Source: Paguma larvata
Lineage: Eukaryota > Chordata > Mammalia > Carnivora > Viverridae
Assembly (NCBI GenBank): GCA_030068075.1
Contig: JAINVK010001077.1
Span: 124,001 to 188,000, forward strand
Length of the DNA: 64,000 nt
Direction of reading: 5' to 3'
A program made the position numbers and the translations under genes. Below the pieces are notes generated by a model. The model was not told the origin of the DNA, did not search any database, and saw only the letters and a program-made list of their open reading frames with translations. Shown here in pieces: positions 11,482 to 23,330 of the stretch; position 1 is the first letter of the stretch, and each line of letters begins with the position of its first letter.

Positions 11482-12190
11482 TGGAATGTGCGTACTGGGA
11501 TTGTCACCAAAGTCCGCGAGCTCCTGCTTCTGCCCTTCCCCTCCCCTACTAGGAGTTGGAGCTTTTTCTGGAAATAGTAAAGGGATTTTAGTTAGAACAG
11601 GATGAAGCCAGCTCTTCAGTGTGATGCAAGTTCTCTCTGTATCCTCCTTTAACCCCTGCATCTCATGTTGCTGTTACGACAAGACAGACCAGGGTCGCCT
11701 CCTGTGATGAGCAGGCACCCTCGACCTCACCCAAAGAGGAAACCAGAGTGGGTCAAAGAGAAAAAGGCAGGCCTACCTCTAGCCTAAATTCCTTTAAGCT
11801 CAAGGACAAGAGGTGTCCTTTCATGTCACTTATACTGTGGGCCAGTTTACCAGGAAATGTAACTACTTAGAGACTCAGTACTACGTTGGCTCTTTCCTGG
11901 GGCATCTTTGGGATTATATCCTCCCCTTGGGAAGCTGTGGGGTTGGCCAGCAAGACAGACTTCAAGGATCCAGAGAACTTTAGCTATACTTGTCTTTTTC
12001 ACTGTTCACATAATAGACCTTGACATTAGCTTTATGTTTTGCATTGTGAAAGTTTTACAACTTCTGTAGCGATCTGAGAAGACACAGAAAATTATAAAGA
12101 AGAAAGTGAAAATTGCTTACTGTCATCATAACCACAATGAACATATCTTGTGTGTTTTCTACCATTCATTTTTTCTTTTTTCTTTTTTTT
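11482..12190. other. No recognised feature
   Basis: Intergenic DNA without a supported gene or repeat. Confidence 0.3.
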
Positions 12191-12191
12191 C

Positions 12192-12295
12192 AAGTGTATT
12201 TATTTAAGTATCCTCTACACCCGGTTTGGGGCTGGAACTCATGACCTGGAGATCAACAGCTGCATGCTTTTCCAATTGAGCCACCCAAGTACTCC
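12192..12295 (-). mobile_element. Short (old) CAN-SINE
   Basis: Reverse head with GGGGCTGGAACTCATGACC and ATTGAGCCACCCAAGTACTC. TTCATTTTT is present on both sides. Confidence 0.75.
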
Positions 12296-12338
12296 TGCTG
12301 TTCATTTTTCTATGTGTATGCACTACAATTAAAGACAA

Positions 12339-12391
12339 TGGTACACTGAAACTAACATAATGTTATGTCGATTATACCTCCAAAAAAGACA
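12339..12391 (+). mobile_element. L1 3'-terminal fragment
   Basis: GTACACTGAAACTAACATAA then ATGTCGATTATACCTCC and an A-run, as at the end of L1. Confidence 0.6.
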
Positions 12392-12908
12392 ATGGATCCT
12401 CTTGTGTATAGAGGTTGAAATCTGGGATTCCACTTAATATTATATGAGATTCAGTTTGTCTCTCCCTTAGACAATGCCACACATGCACAGATAGAATCTC
12501 TTTCTCTCTCATACTGTTGTCTATATATTATTTCTTTAGATGAATTAATATCATTGGTTCAGCAAAAGTTAAAGTAATTTTTAGTTGTGACTTGTAATTA
12601 GGAAACATTTTTCCACCTGCTAATTTCCCTGTCCAAATTTCATCTTTGCTCTTGTAATTTGCACTCTCTGCTGTGAGATAATGGAGAAAGGGAGAAGATT
12701 TTCCCTTGGAGCTAGAACCAGATTTCTACACCGAGTTCAACTTTTCTCAAAAAATATGTCCCTTTATTACAGCTTTATAAATATCAAAACTTTGAATGCA
12801 ATATCCATTAAATCTGTTGATCAAAAATAAAATATTAATTATGTACGTCTTTTTTTTCTAAGTAGCTTGGCAGCTCTTTGTCCTTTCTCACTTTTAAAAC
12901 CTGACTTA
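12392..12908. other. No recognised feature
   Basis: AT-rich intergenic DNA; nothing recognised. Confidence 0.3.
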
Positions 12909-13141
12909 GGGGCACCTGAGTGGCTCAGTCAGTTGGGCGTCCGATTCTTGATTTCGGCTCAGGTCATATCTCACAGTTCATGAGTTCAAGGCCCGCGTTG
13001 AGCTCTGCAGTGTGTCACCTCAGAGCCTGCTTGGAAGTCTCTCCCTCTCTCTCTGCCTCAACCCCATGCTCTCTCTCTCTCTCTCTCTCTCAAAATAAGC
13101 TTTAAAAAATGTTTAAATAAATAAATAAATAAATAAAAATA
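12909..13141 (+). mobile_element. CAN-SINE
   Basis: Full head, CT body and (AAAT)n tail. TSD AAAACCTGACTTAG (12896-12909) and AAAACCTGACCTAG (about 13142). Confidence 0.92.
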
Positions 13142-13331
13142 AAACCTGACCTAGGCTGTAAGAATTTCTCTTGTCCTCATGCTACCTGCACTTGCCTTGG
13201 CCTCTAAACTCTAAACTTTGGCTGCACCATTTGGTTCTCTGGCTTTAGCTGTACACCCCAATCGGGAAGGCAAAGACAGTGTTTTATTGATAAATCTAGA
13301 ACCGTGGTTTTAAATATCTTTTAAATAGCTG

Positions 13332-13538
13332 GGGCACCTGGGTGGTTAAGTCAGTTAAGCATCCTACTCTTGGTTTTGGCTCAGGTCATGATCTCATGGT
13401 TTGTGAGTTTGAGCCCCTTCTCAGGCTCTGTGCTGCCAGCATGGGGCCTGCTTGGGATCCTCTCTCTCCCTCCCTTTCTGCCCCTCCCCTGCCCACATTC
13501 TCTCTCTTTCTCAAAATAAATAAATTTAAAAAAATTTA
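13332..13538 (+). mobile_element. CAN-SINE
   Basis: Full SINE; TSD TTTAAATAGCT on the left and TTTAATAACT on the right. Confidence 0.92.
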
Positions 13539-14028
13539 ATAACTGAATTATAATAGGAATTATAAAAAGCAAATATGTGTTTCACCAGAACATAACTTTT
13601 TAAACACATTTATGTACAAGAAAAACCGAGGTTTCAAAATAAATACAACAGAGTTCCTTCCCACTGTTACAGACTTTGGCTGATCCCACGGTTCTTGAAC
13701 CGAACGAATTTCCTCCCCTCATCCTCCTCTTCCTCCCACTTCTAAGGAGTACTACCCAGTTTCCTCATTCAAGTCAACACTAGTCAAAGAGAGGTGGGAT
13801 GGCCGGGCCCCGGTATATCCCATTATGTCCAAACAAGGAAAGAGCATTTGAAGAGAATTTCTAAGGAAATTCCTCTACCCCTATTGTGGTCATAAGTATG
13901 TTCTAGAATAGATGAGAAATGATGGTGGCCACTATCCAAAGATCTTATAACTCTAGTTATCTGGAGTTTGCAGACTATGACAATCATATAATATCCAACT
14001 CTGGAAATCATCCCATCCTGCTGTTCAT
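13539..14028. other. No recognised feature
   Basis: Intergenic DNA; no supported gene or repeat. Confidence 0.3.
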
Positions 14029-14029
14029 T

Positions 14030-14160
14030 TTGAAGGCACAGAAATAGATTCAGAAAGCAAAGGAAATTGAAAGTCGCCTATCTAGTTAGTGGCAGATCTG
14101 AGCTTACAAGGCCAGGTTACCTGATTCTGAGTTCAGCACTTGCAACTTTACCAAATTATC
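14030..14160 (-). mobile_element. Degenerate MIR
   Basis: Looks like the reverse MIR core (GTTAGTGGCAGATCTGAGC, then ATTCTGAGTTCAGCACTTGC). Weak match. Confidence 0.4.
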
Positions 14161-14178
14161 TTACCCTCACCTAAGGAC

Positions 14179-14213
14179 TATGTTATTTTATTTTATTTTA
14201 CTTTACTTTATTT
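14179..14213. repeat. (TTTTA)n microsatellite, imperfect
   Basis: Repeated TTTTA/CTTTA units. Confidence 0.8.
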
Positions 14214-14299
14214 TAGGATTTTTAGGCTCTGATGAGCAGCAATGTGCTGAATGGCAGAGGAATTGGTGATGTATGTAAATTGGTGGGGCCCTTGTTAAA

Positions 14300-14835
14300 A
14301 GGGAAATGCATTTATTTGCTCATTCAATTCCACGAATATTTACTATCAGCCTGGCATGCATAAGCAGTATGCTGCACACTATGGGGGTTCAGACTTTCAT
14401 GCAGCTCATAGCATATTAGGGAGGTCATAAGAGAAAAACCGCTTTGTAAGAAAGTGTCAGTGTCATGAAGGCAGAAGAGATACAACCATGTAGGAGTTAT
14501 GGGGAAAGACAGTTTGATGCTTTCTAATAGGGATCTGGAATGAGGGGGTGATGGAGAAATGACAGGTGAACTTGGCTTTTAAAGAAAAATAGTTTAGGGT
14601 TTCTTGAAATGGAGATTCTTGAATGCAAGAAGAAAATTCAATCCTATATATGGCTAAAGATCTAAAGCCTTAACTCTTAAACATTTGCTGTATAAGCCCT
14701 TTGACTAGGTTGGGACTGAGGGATGGGAAATAGCATAGGGCCTTTAATGCCGTGCTAAATGATTTGGATTTATTCTGTAGGCAACTGGTAGCCATGGAAA
14801 GTTTTAAAGAGTGTGGTCTGATGAGCACTGTGCTC
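14300..14835 (+). mobile_element. LINE2-like relic
   Basis: ATTCCACGAATATTTACTAT with CAACTGGTAGCCATGGAAAG and GTTTTAAAGAGTGTGGTCTG resembles the non-coding 3' region of L2. Confidence 0.45.
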
Positions 14836-15179
14836 TCATCCCAAAAGCGCTAAGCACTTAGAACAGTAGGTCCTGAGAGCAGATCAAAGACGACAGTGCA
14901 AAGGCCAGGGTTCCATCAGAAGCTCTGGTAGCTGGGAATTATTCTGCAGCTTTAATTGCTCAGAGCCTTTTGCTAAGCTCCACTCTGTTACACTTGGCTG
15001 GTCAAGTTAAGAGCTGTCAAATCTATTCCCTGAGCTATAGAGTGAACCAGGATTTTCTCAGAAGTCAGGTTTTATTCAAAGAATTTTATTATAGGCTTTC
15101 TTGGAGAAAGGTTTTACATCCTTTTTTAAATTACAAAAAAAAAGATAATGTCATTTTCTGATTCCAAAGTTTCTAACAT

Positions 15180-15965
15180 TATGGAACTATGCAAGTATAG
15201 AAAGTGAAAGTGTCCCATCGTCCCAGCCCTCGAGAGATAACAACTGTTAAGTCAGTATCTAGTCCTCCAAACATTTTCTTCTTGTATGTATAATAGGATT
15301 AATTAAGAAAAAAACATTTCTAAACAAACTATTCATGCAATTTTTAAACTTTCTCTCTTCACTGATCTATATATCATGGACATTTTTCCATATCATGTAG
15401 ATCTATCTAATTTTTAAAAAAATAAGTCACCATTGTATATTTTCTCAGTTCTTGTATGAATAGACATTTAGGTTGTTTCTGTTTTCCTATTACAAACAAT
15501 GTGGCAATAAACATCCTTGTGTATAAATCTTTGCAAATTTGTGGAATATTTCTTCTTATCACATTTGTGATACGTTTTTAACACTGGAAATGTTGATTCA
15601 TTGTGTCTGAAAAGTTATCTTTTTTTTTCTTTTGAGAGAGAGAGAGCACGAGCCAGAGAGGGACAGAGAGAGGGAGACATAGAATCTGAAGCCAGGCTCC
15701 AGGCTCTGAGCTGTCAGCACAGAACTCAACGCGGGGCCTGAACCTACAAACCGTGAGATCATAACCTGAGCCGAAGTTGGATGTTCAACCGACTGAGCCA
15801 CCCAAGCGACCCTGAAAACTTATCTTTTAATAAGTGCTATCTAACTGCCCTCTGAAAATGTTATACCAATTCTCATTTTCAGTCAGACGCTGCTGGTTTG
15901 TCCACATCCTCTTCAATACTATCAAAGTTTTAAACATTTCCTACTATAATGGACAAAAAAAGATA
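15180..15965 (-). mobile_element. L1ME/L1MC-type 3' end, antisense, interrupted by a SINE
   Basis: Contains GGACATTTTTCCATATCATG, GACATTTAGGTTGTTTCTG, ATGTGGCAATAAACATCCTT, then after the SINE AACTGCCCTCTGAAAATG, matching old antisense L1. Confidence 0.75.
15621..15812 (-). mobile_element. CAN-SINE inside old L1
   Basis: Full reverse SINE; TSD TGAAAAGTTATCTTTT on the left and TGAAAACTTATCTTTT on the right. Confidence 0.92.
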
Positions 15966-16670
15966 TCTTATTGTTCCAATACTCAATATATGTTAAAAAC
16001 CCCTATTTTGGGTGAATTAGGAAACATCACTATTTAGGGTGTTAACTGGTCCTATTGTTCTTCCATATAACCTGCAAACATCTTCGGAACGTTATTAGGG
16101 CCATTTCTCAGGGCCTGGCATGTCAGATGTCCACTCTGGGAACATGCTCTAAGACATATGTTTGGTAAATATTACTTCATAGAGTTTGTAGATAGGAAAT
16201 ATAGATTGAAATGGATAATAGGGTGTGTCTCAGGGTGCACACTAGCCTAATTCAAGGAAATAGCCGAATCACCCATCAAAAGGCACAGATGAAGAAAATC
16301 TTGATCAGGTAACAACAACCTAGAGAGCTTAATGGGTCTGCCTTGGGTCTGCCACTTAGCCGTTTGTCTCATTTCATTTACACCATGTACAAATCACATT
16401 TTCCAAATGGTGACAACAGCATCGCTAACACTGCGGCTCCAGGAGTAGAATCGCTTTGCCAGATGATTTAGCATTGTTGGCTCAAACCCAAGAACAGATG
16501 ATGGCATAATTTCCAGTCAGGAAAAACAACAACTGTAACAAAACCATTAAAGCTCAACATTTGAGTACTTGGCTCTCTAGACAGTATAACCAACAAACTA
16601 ACTTGGCATATAATAAGCATAAGTAGTATCTGCTTAAGAGAAGTCTAGTGCTCACCCAGCTGTTGTTAGT
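15966..16670. other. No recognised feature
   Basis: AT-rich intergenic DNA without a supported feature. Confidence 0.3.
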
Positions 16671-16674
16671 CTAA

Positions 16675-17010
16675 CTGGCCCTCTTCTTCGAAAGGAGGGC
16701 ACTGGAGAATTCCAGTTCCCCACACCACTTGGTTATTGGGAGGGGCCAGGGGACTCAGTCTGGCCAATGAATTGTGAGATGAAGTGACGTATTTCATGAC
16801 CAGGGCACTGAATTGCCTGTGTGACTCCCTGTGCTTTCTCTTCGCCCTCCCATAGTGATTGTGGAAGCATATGTGGAGATGTGGGTACCACAAAATGAGA
16901 GCAGCACTGAATCACTACATGGAGGAAAGCTGCCCCCACGTGTCACCGGGCTAAATTAGTCAGCCACTGACATTTTGGCGTTGTTACTACAGCATGATTA
17001 ATACGTCATC
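16675..17010 (+). mobile_element. Possible ancient LTR-like repeat
   Basis: GGACTCAGTCTGGCCAATGA, GTGACTCCCTGTGCTTTC and TTGTTACTACAGCATGATTA resemble an old mammalian LTR-type repeat. The family is not determined. Confidence 0.35.
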
Positions 17011-17550
17011 CATCGGCCAAAATGAATCTACTAAATAGCCTAGCAGGTAGAGACCCAGAAGGGTCAAGTAAGGATCGTTCATGAATACTTCTTATGTGCC
17101 CCGTGAGAGTGTGTGGTGAATGCATGATGCAAAATGTCTGAAACATATTCAGACCCCGCTGTCTCTGTTGTCTTTGATTCCCTGCTTCCCACATGGGTTC
17201 TTATGACACTTTCACCTTCTCACTCCCAACCCTTTGGCTGGAATGAGATACTAGCAGTTCTGTGAACAGGTCCGGATCTCTCTCCAGGCTAGCTCTTACT
17301 CATCCCTCATGCCTCAGGATTATGACACCACTTCTTGAATCCCTCCCTGCTGCCTTGGGTCTGGGTTAGGTGTCTCTCTTCTGGGATCCTGCTGCTCACT
17401 TAGCATGCTGCTATACGATTGCCTTTTCATTCACCTCTACCAGATAGCAAAGGACTATCTTGTTCACCTCATCAAGATCCTGGCACAGAGTAGGCCTGTA
17501 ATACATTTTGAGTGAACCAAACACAATATTTCATCATAATATGACAATTT
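17011..17550. other. No recognised feature
   Basis: Intergenic DNA; CCTGGCACAGAGTAGGCCTG near 17480 may be an L2 or MIR end. Confidence 0.3.
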
Positions 17551-17554
17551 GTGA

Positions 17555-17960
17555 ATGAATGAGCTTGCTAGGCTCATGGGGGCACCAATGGACAGACCTG
17601 ACCAGAGTTGAAGAGGCATGTTAAGCATTACAGGGAAATAAGGGCGTGGGAGCAGCTGGGATAACGCCTGATAGGGGAGGGTCTTGATGGCTAACAGAGA
17701 AGTTTAGACTTTCTGCTACTGGAAATCCAGGAAGCACTTAAAAGTTTAGCCCAGGCGAGTGAGTGTCACATGTGATGTTGAAGGATCATTATTCTGGCAT
17801 CCAGTACTTGGTATTGACTGAAGGTGGGAGTCATTGTGGTTATCCAGGTCAGCTGGTGACCATTCAGGCAGGAGAAAATGAGAGCCTGAGCTAGCTTGGC
17901 AGTGGTGGGGCTGGAGAAGAATAGATGGTGATAGAACTTTTTAAGTTATCATGCACAGGA
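17555..17960 (+). mobile_element. LINE2-like relic
   Basis: The layout (GATAGGGGAGGGTCTTGATG, GAAGCACTTAAAAGTTTAGC, GATCATTATTCTGGCATCC) resembles the L2 3' non-coding region, very degenerate. Confidence 0.35.
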
Positions 17961-18293
17961 ATCCGGGAAAACCACCTCACAGTGCCTTCTCTGATCATTG
18001 CAGTCTATGTTTCAAATCCAGTCAAGCAAGTTAAAATGCACATCAAGATAGCTTTAGTGGGAAAAGGAGTCACAGAGAAGGGTGACTGAGTGGCTGCCAG
18101 GGAAGCTAGTCTCTCACCACTTTCCAGTCTCAGTTTATAAGCCTCAGGTAATTTTTATTTTTCTACATCAGGGACTTATTCTCTTTCCCACCATGCCCCT
18201 TACATATGCTCCAACATGTGGGGCTCCCAAAACCATCTCCCCAACTGGCCTTAAGGTAGGGATGATTTTGCTGACTTGATCCAACCCAAGTCA
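17961..18293. other. No recognised feature
   Basis: Intergenic DNA; nothing recognised. Confidence 0.3.
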
Positions 18294-18331
18294 TGTGTGC
18301 GTGTGTGTGTGTGTGTGTGTATGTGTGTGAG
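18294..18331. repeat. (GT)n microsatellite
   Basis: GT repeat with two interruptions. Confidence 0.9.
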
Positions 18332-18392
18332 AGCTCTCTCACAGCAAAAGTATTTAGAAATGCAAGGATTTGGGGTCTTTCATTTAATAGAT

Positions 18393-18588
18393 CTTCTTTT
18401 TTTAATATTTATTTTTGAGAGAGAGAGAGAGAGCAAGTGAGGGGGCAGAGAGAGAGGGGGACAGAGGATCTGAAGCGGGCTCTGCACTGACAGCAGCAAG
18501 CCCAATGTGGGGCTCGAACTCACAAACTATGAGATCATGACCTGAGCCAAAGTCGGATGCTTAATCGACTGACTCACCCAAGTGCCCC
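18393..18588 (-). mobile_element. CAN-SINE
   Basis: Full reverse SINE; TSD AATAGATCTTCT on the left and ATAAATCTTCT on the right. Confidence 0.92.
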
Positions 18589-18624
18589 CATTTATAAATC
18601 TTCTGAGCTGAATTGTTGCTCAAT

Positions 18625-18688
18625 ACACACTCATATATGTGTACACATGCATACATACACACGCATGCACATATACATGCGCACTCCC
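18625..18688. repeat. Imperfect alternating purine-pyrimidine (CA/TA) tract
   Basis: Runs of ACATAC/ATGCAC and CACACGCATGCACATATAC. Confidence 0.7.
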
Positions 18689-18689
18689 A

Positions 18690-19145
18690 AATAAGAAGAG
18701 TGGATGAATTTAATGAGTTAGCTCAAATTAGAGAAGTTTGCCATACAATATATAAATAGAGGAATTTTGGTTTCTCTGCATAAATTAATGACAGGGGGGT
18801 CCTAAAGCCATTTAAAATAAGCTAAGAAGAGGTATCCAGAATGAACATATAAACATTAATAGGAATATAAAACAGCATAGTCAACTGATATGCAGACATA
18901 ATTTTCTCAGTCAGTATTGCATGGAACTCATTAGGGTGCAGAATTTAAGAGAACAGAACACAGTCAGTCAGATCTGGTCCCCGCCACCACTCACTAGCGG
19001 TGTGTACTTTAACCAATATGCACCCGTTTCCTTGGATGCCAAATGGTGTAAAAATAATATTAGTTCCATAGGTTTTTGATGAAGATTGATATTGTAGATA
19101 CGAATAGGCTGACATACAATAATACTTATTACATACGAGCTATTG
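18690..19145. other. No recognised feature
   Basis: AT-rich intergenic DNA; nothing recognised. Confidence 0.3.
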
Positions 19146-19286
19146 GGGTGCCTGGGTGGCTCAGTCAGTTGAGCGTCCAACTCCTGATCCCAGGTCAGAT
19201 TTTGATCTCAGGGCAGTGATCTCAGGGTTGTGAGTTCAGGCCTGTGTTGGGCTCTGTGCTGGGAATGAAACCTACTTAAAAAACTA
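19146..19286 (+). mobile_element. CAN-SINE, CT body missing
   Basis: Head to GGGCTCTGTGCTGGGAATG, then ACCTACTTAAAAAACTAC. The form resembles the more general caniform/feliform subfamily without the CT body. Confidence 0.8.
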
Positions 19287-19287
19287 C

Positions 19288-19428
19288 AAGGGCATCTGGG
19301 TGGCTCTGTCGGTTAAGGATCTGACTTCAGCTCAGGTCATGATATGACAGTTTGTGAGTTTGGGCCCCACATCAGGCTCTGCACTGATAGCTTGGACCCT
19401 GGAGACTGCACTCACCTGTGTCTGGGGA
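19288..19428 (+). mobile_element. 3'-truncated CAN-SINE
   Basis: Follows the preceding SINE directly. It has the head and middle (CATCAGGCTCTGCACTGATA) but no CT body or A tail. Confidence 0.8.
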
Positions 19429-19624
19429 TTTTTATAATAATTGATTCATATTGGCTGACTGTCTGTCATAACCTAGTGTACTTTGAAAAAGCTATCCATT
19501 ATTATTAACGAGAGTCTGGAATGTGAAATTATGTTCAAAAAGGCCTTTATCTCTCAATTTTCCTAGTTCAAGACTTGGAATACATGAAGGGCTGCCATTC
19601 AAAGAGTCATTCACTTTTATTCGA

Positions 19625-19815
19625 GTGTAGTCTTAAGAGTATGGACTCTGAAATCAAACTACCTGGACTCCAATACCAGAGGTACCATTTGATAGCTATG
19701 TTGTCTTAGCCAATTTATTTAACCTGTCTGTACCTTGAATTTCTCACTTGTAAAATGGCCACAATAATAGTACCTCCCCCAAAGGATTGTTGTAAGGATT
19801 AAATGAGATATTCCC
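19625..19815 (+). mobile_element. MIR
   Basis: Well-preserved MIR: AGAGTATGGACTCTGAAATC, CACTTGTAAAATGGCCACAA, TAATAGTACCTCCCCCAAAG, GTAAGGATTAAATGAGATA. Confidence 0.85.
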
Positions 19816-19963
19816 CATGCTACTTTGTATTATTATCTTTCTGTTTATATGTACTGCCAGGACCTGTGTTCTAGTAATCTTTGGAGACAATGCCCAATAG
19901 ACATTTCTTATTGATTATGAGGAAACCTGAAGTAATATTTTTCCTTAATACATCGATACTGAG

Positions 19964-20163
19964 GAGCAGCTGGGTGGCTCAGTCGGTTAAGCATCCGACT
20001 CTTGATTTAGGTTCAGGTCATGATCCCAGGGTCATGTGATCGAGCCCTGAGTTGGGCTTCATGCTGAGCGTGGAACCTGCTTGGGCTCTCTCTTTCTCTC
20101 CCTCTGCCTCTTTCCCCCACTTGCACTTTCGCTCTCTCTCTCTCTAAAAATAAAATTAAAAAA
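19964..20163 (+). mobile_element. CAN-SINE
   Basis: Full SINE; TSD AATACATCGATACTGAG on the left and AATACATTGATATTGAA on the right. Confidence 0.92.
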
Positions 20164-20164
20164 T

Positions 20165-20945
20165 ACATTGATATTGAAAAATAGATCTCTGCAACTGACA
20201 TAAGGTAGGTTTTAGTTGACACTTTCTATTTAAACTGAAAGTAGGTCAATGAAATGGGTCACCTGCCACCATCACTTTATAAAACAAAACAAGACGTTTC
20301 TCCTACAGTAATGACTGTCTTCACTACAACTTAGAACTCAATGTATAGCATGAAGTTTGGTTTTGTTTTGAAGCAATTCCTAAAGGTCAAAGTGTTCTTA
20401 GCAAAGTAAAGGATTTCTGCTGTGATTTTGGTAATCTAGGACTTTTAGTTTTGCTTCCTAAAGAAAGTGTGTTGCTCTGGAGAGCATGTAATTGGCTACA
20501 GATGGATCTATCCTGATTTGTTGCCTAGTGACGGCCAAAGGAAGTCACCCTATGGTGAACCGCAAGTCTGTTTGCCATTACAACTTCACACAAAATGGCC
20601 TCATAGCAATGTTTGGTGAAAGCAGTGCATCGCTCATTTGATCTCAAAATGGTTACCTTGGGGAGGTCTTACATTCTGAACCCCTGGTTTGCTCTGGGGT
20701 GCCCTAGGACCACCGATGAGACTTGAGATGACATAGGAAAGAGTCCAGTGGCTCCAGTGAAGCTCTCTAGTTACTCAGCATCAGCCCCTACAAATCTAGG
20801 TCTTTCAGAAACTCCAGGGGATTGATGATTCTGTACACTCCCTCAAGATTACCTAACTGCCTCAGGGGTCTGGCCCCAATTAGAATGTACTCTTTAATCA
20901 ACTCTTATCCTTCTGGCTCTTTGACTCCCTTCCTCTCCACATATG
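20165..20945. other. No recognised feature
   Basis: Intergenic DNA; no supported gene or repeat. Confidence 0.3.
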
Positions 20946-21430
20946 TAGTAGTAGTTTCCTAGGGCTTCTGTAACAAGCACCACAAACTGGGTGGCTTAAA
21001 ATAACAGGAATTTATTGCCTCACAGTTCTGGAAACTAGAAGTCTGAAATTAAAGTGTGAGCCGGGTCATGCTCCTTCTGAAACCTCTATGGGATTCCTTC
21101 CTTGCCTCTTACTAGCTTCCAATGGATTGCCAGCAATCTTCGGTTTTCCTTGGGTTATAGGTGAATCTCTTTAATCCTCTGTCACATGGCATTCTTCCTG
21201 TGTCTTTATATTGTCTTCTCTCTATACATGTCTGTCTCTGTGTCAAATTTCCCCATTTTATAAGCACATATAAAGTCACATTGGATTAAAGTCTACACTA
21301 ATGACTTTGTTTTAACTGAATTATCTCTGTAAAGACCCTATTTCCAAATAAGGTCACATTCTGAGGTACTGGAGATTAGGACTTCAACATCTGTTTTTTG
21401 GAGGGAACACAATTCAGCCCATAACATACC
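20946..21430 (-). mobile_element. MLT1-type MaLR LTR
   Basis: On the minus strand it runs from GTTATGGGCTGAATTGTG through AATGTGACCTTATTTGGAAA to CACAGTTCTGG complement and the GGGTGGCTTAAAATAACAGG segment. This is the typical ERVL-MaLR (MLT1) solo LTR layout, about 485 bp. Confidence 0.8.
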
Positions 21431-21827
21431 ATTTGTTGTTGTTTTGGTTTGGTTGTTTGATCCTACCAGATTTCAGTCCTCTGGTTCTTCCATGTTCTCC
21501 TACTTAGTCAACCCCTTTCTGTCATTGATTATTTCCCAATCCAGACTAGACCGGTGGTACATCATGTGATGACTCCCTGTCTTATCCCCCTTATAGTTCC
21601 ATTCCATTTCTCCAGAACTCCGATCCTGGATCGATCCAACTACATCTGCCTTATTTCTGCCTCCTTATCTAGAGCTGCTGAATACTGCAAGAGAAAATCC
21701 TGTAACCATATGCATGGGTGGACTACAAATTTATGATCTCAAACAAACCTCAGCCCAGCCAGTCCTTGATGCCATCTAGAAATCCTCTGTGTTCTAAGCC
21801 AGAAGACTCAGTCTCTAACTGTAGGTT

Positions 21828-21872
21828 CTGTCAGAGTTCTCTAGAGAAATGGAGTCAATAGGATATATCTTG

Positions 21873-21911
<39 letters not shown>

Positions 21912-22286
21912 ATGTATGTATCCATCTATCGTGAAAGAGATATTATAAGGAATTGACTCACATGGTTGTGGGGCTTACAAGCTTGAATTTGACAGGATCA
22001 GCCAGCAGACTGGAGACCCAGGGAAATTTGATGTTGCAACTTGAGTTCGAAGGCAGTCTGTGGGCAGAATTCCTTCTTCCTCCAGGGACCTCAGTCTTTC
22101 CCTCTTAGGGCCTTCAACTGATGAGGCCCACCCATATTATGCAAAGTAATCTCCTTTACTGAAAGTCTACTGATTTAAATGTTAATTTCATCTGAAAAAA
22201 AGTCTTCACAGCAATATTTAGACTAGTGCTTGACCAAATATCAAACTGTCTCCTAGCCAAGTTGAAACATAAAATTAGCCATCATA
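21828..22286 (-). mobile_element. Ancient LTR-like repeat with internal (ATCT)n
   Basis: Matches a common mammalian repeat: TCAGAGTTCTCTAGAGAAAT, TTATAAGGAATTGACTCACA, CTGGAGACCCAGGGAAA and a CTTGACCAAATATC...ATAAAATTAGCCATCATA end. Probably LTR-derived; the family name is uncertain. Confidence 0.6.
21871..21912. repeat. (ATCT)n tetranucleotide microsatellite
   Basis: About ten consecutive ATCT units; likely polymorphic. Confidence 0.95.
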
Positions 22287-22675
22287 TTTTTCCATGCCCC
22301 ATAGTTCAAATAGTTCTCTATTTGAAACCTTCTCCACTTTTAACCCTCAGTTGTAATAAAAGGACTTTGCTTCCCACTCTTCAGAGAAAATGGACATTGT
22401 TGGGCAGGAAGCCCCTCAGCTCTCTACCTTCCCACCACTAAAAACTCACCCATTTCGGCAGCCATCCTTGCCTCCTCTCTTCTTGTCATGTTGGAAGAGA
22501 AGATGCTCCATCTGAGCCCAGTCTGTCCATCTGTGCTCTGGGTCTTGATTACCACTGCACTTTCAGGACCTGTATAGTGCAGGGAATATGGCAGTCCCCC
22601 TTAAGCACTTGCTGACTGACTGAATCCTCTATTGATCCCTCTCCTCTCTTTCTACCCTTTTCCCCTCTATTTTCT
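22287..22675. other. No recognised feature
   Basis: Intergenic DNA; the first part may belong to the L2-like region that follows. Confidence 0.3.
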
Positions 22676-22798
22676 TTTTTTTTTAATTTTTTAATTTTAT
22701 TTTTTTTAAGTAAGCTCTTTGCCCAACATGGAGCTTAAACTCATGACCCTGAGATCAAGAGTCACATGCTCCACTGATTAAGCCAGCCAGGTGCCCCT
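22676..22798 (-). mobile_element. Short (old) CAN-SINE
   Basis: Reverse head with ATTAAGCCAGCCAGGTGCCC; CTCTATTTTC occurs on both sides. Confidence 0.8.
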
Positions 22799-22819
22799 TA
22801 CCTCTATTTTCCATCTCTT

Positions 22820-23330
22820 CTCCACTCTTTAATGTTTCTCACCAACATTTAAACAAACCCAAGTCTTTCCCATTAAAACAACATCAACATAATCAACACC
22901 TTGACTCTGGCCCTCTCTAGCTATTGTCCTTTCTTCTTCCTTCACTTCCTTCATGCTTTTTAAAAGAATTGTCTGTATTTGCTGTCTCCAACAAATTGTC
23001 TGTATCTTGCTCTCCTATCCACTCCTCAACTGATACAATCTGGCTTCTACCCTTATCACTCAATTGATATTGGTCTTGACAAAATTCAGACCTTTTCCTT
23101 CTGGTCATCTCCCTAGTATTGAACGCTGTTGACCACCATCCTCCTCCTCTGCACCCTCAAAATTCTCTTTGTGTGACATGGCTTCGTATCCAGACTGGAT
23201 AGAATCTGATCCTTCTATTGCTTTCTTGCTTAGTTTCTGCCCCTCTCCCCTACCCTTCAGTCTTACCTACTTGGAAGAACCCCATCACACTTCTTTTACT
23301 GACAGATCTTTTGGTTTCCCCCATGGTGTT
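22820..23330 (+). mobile_element. Probable LINE2/CR1-type ORF relic
   Basis: CTAGTATTGAACGCTGTTGA followed by CCACCATCCTCCTCCTC recalls the L2 reverse-transcriptase AFDTVDH region, and the preceding CTGGCTTCTACCCTTATCAC also fits. Highly degenerate. Confidence 0.5.
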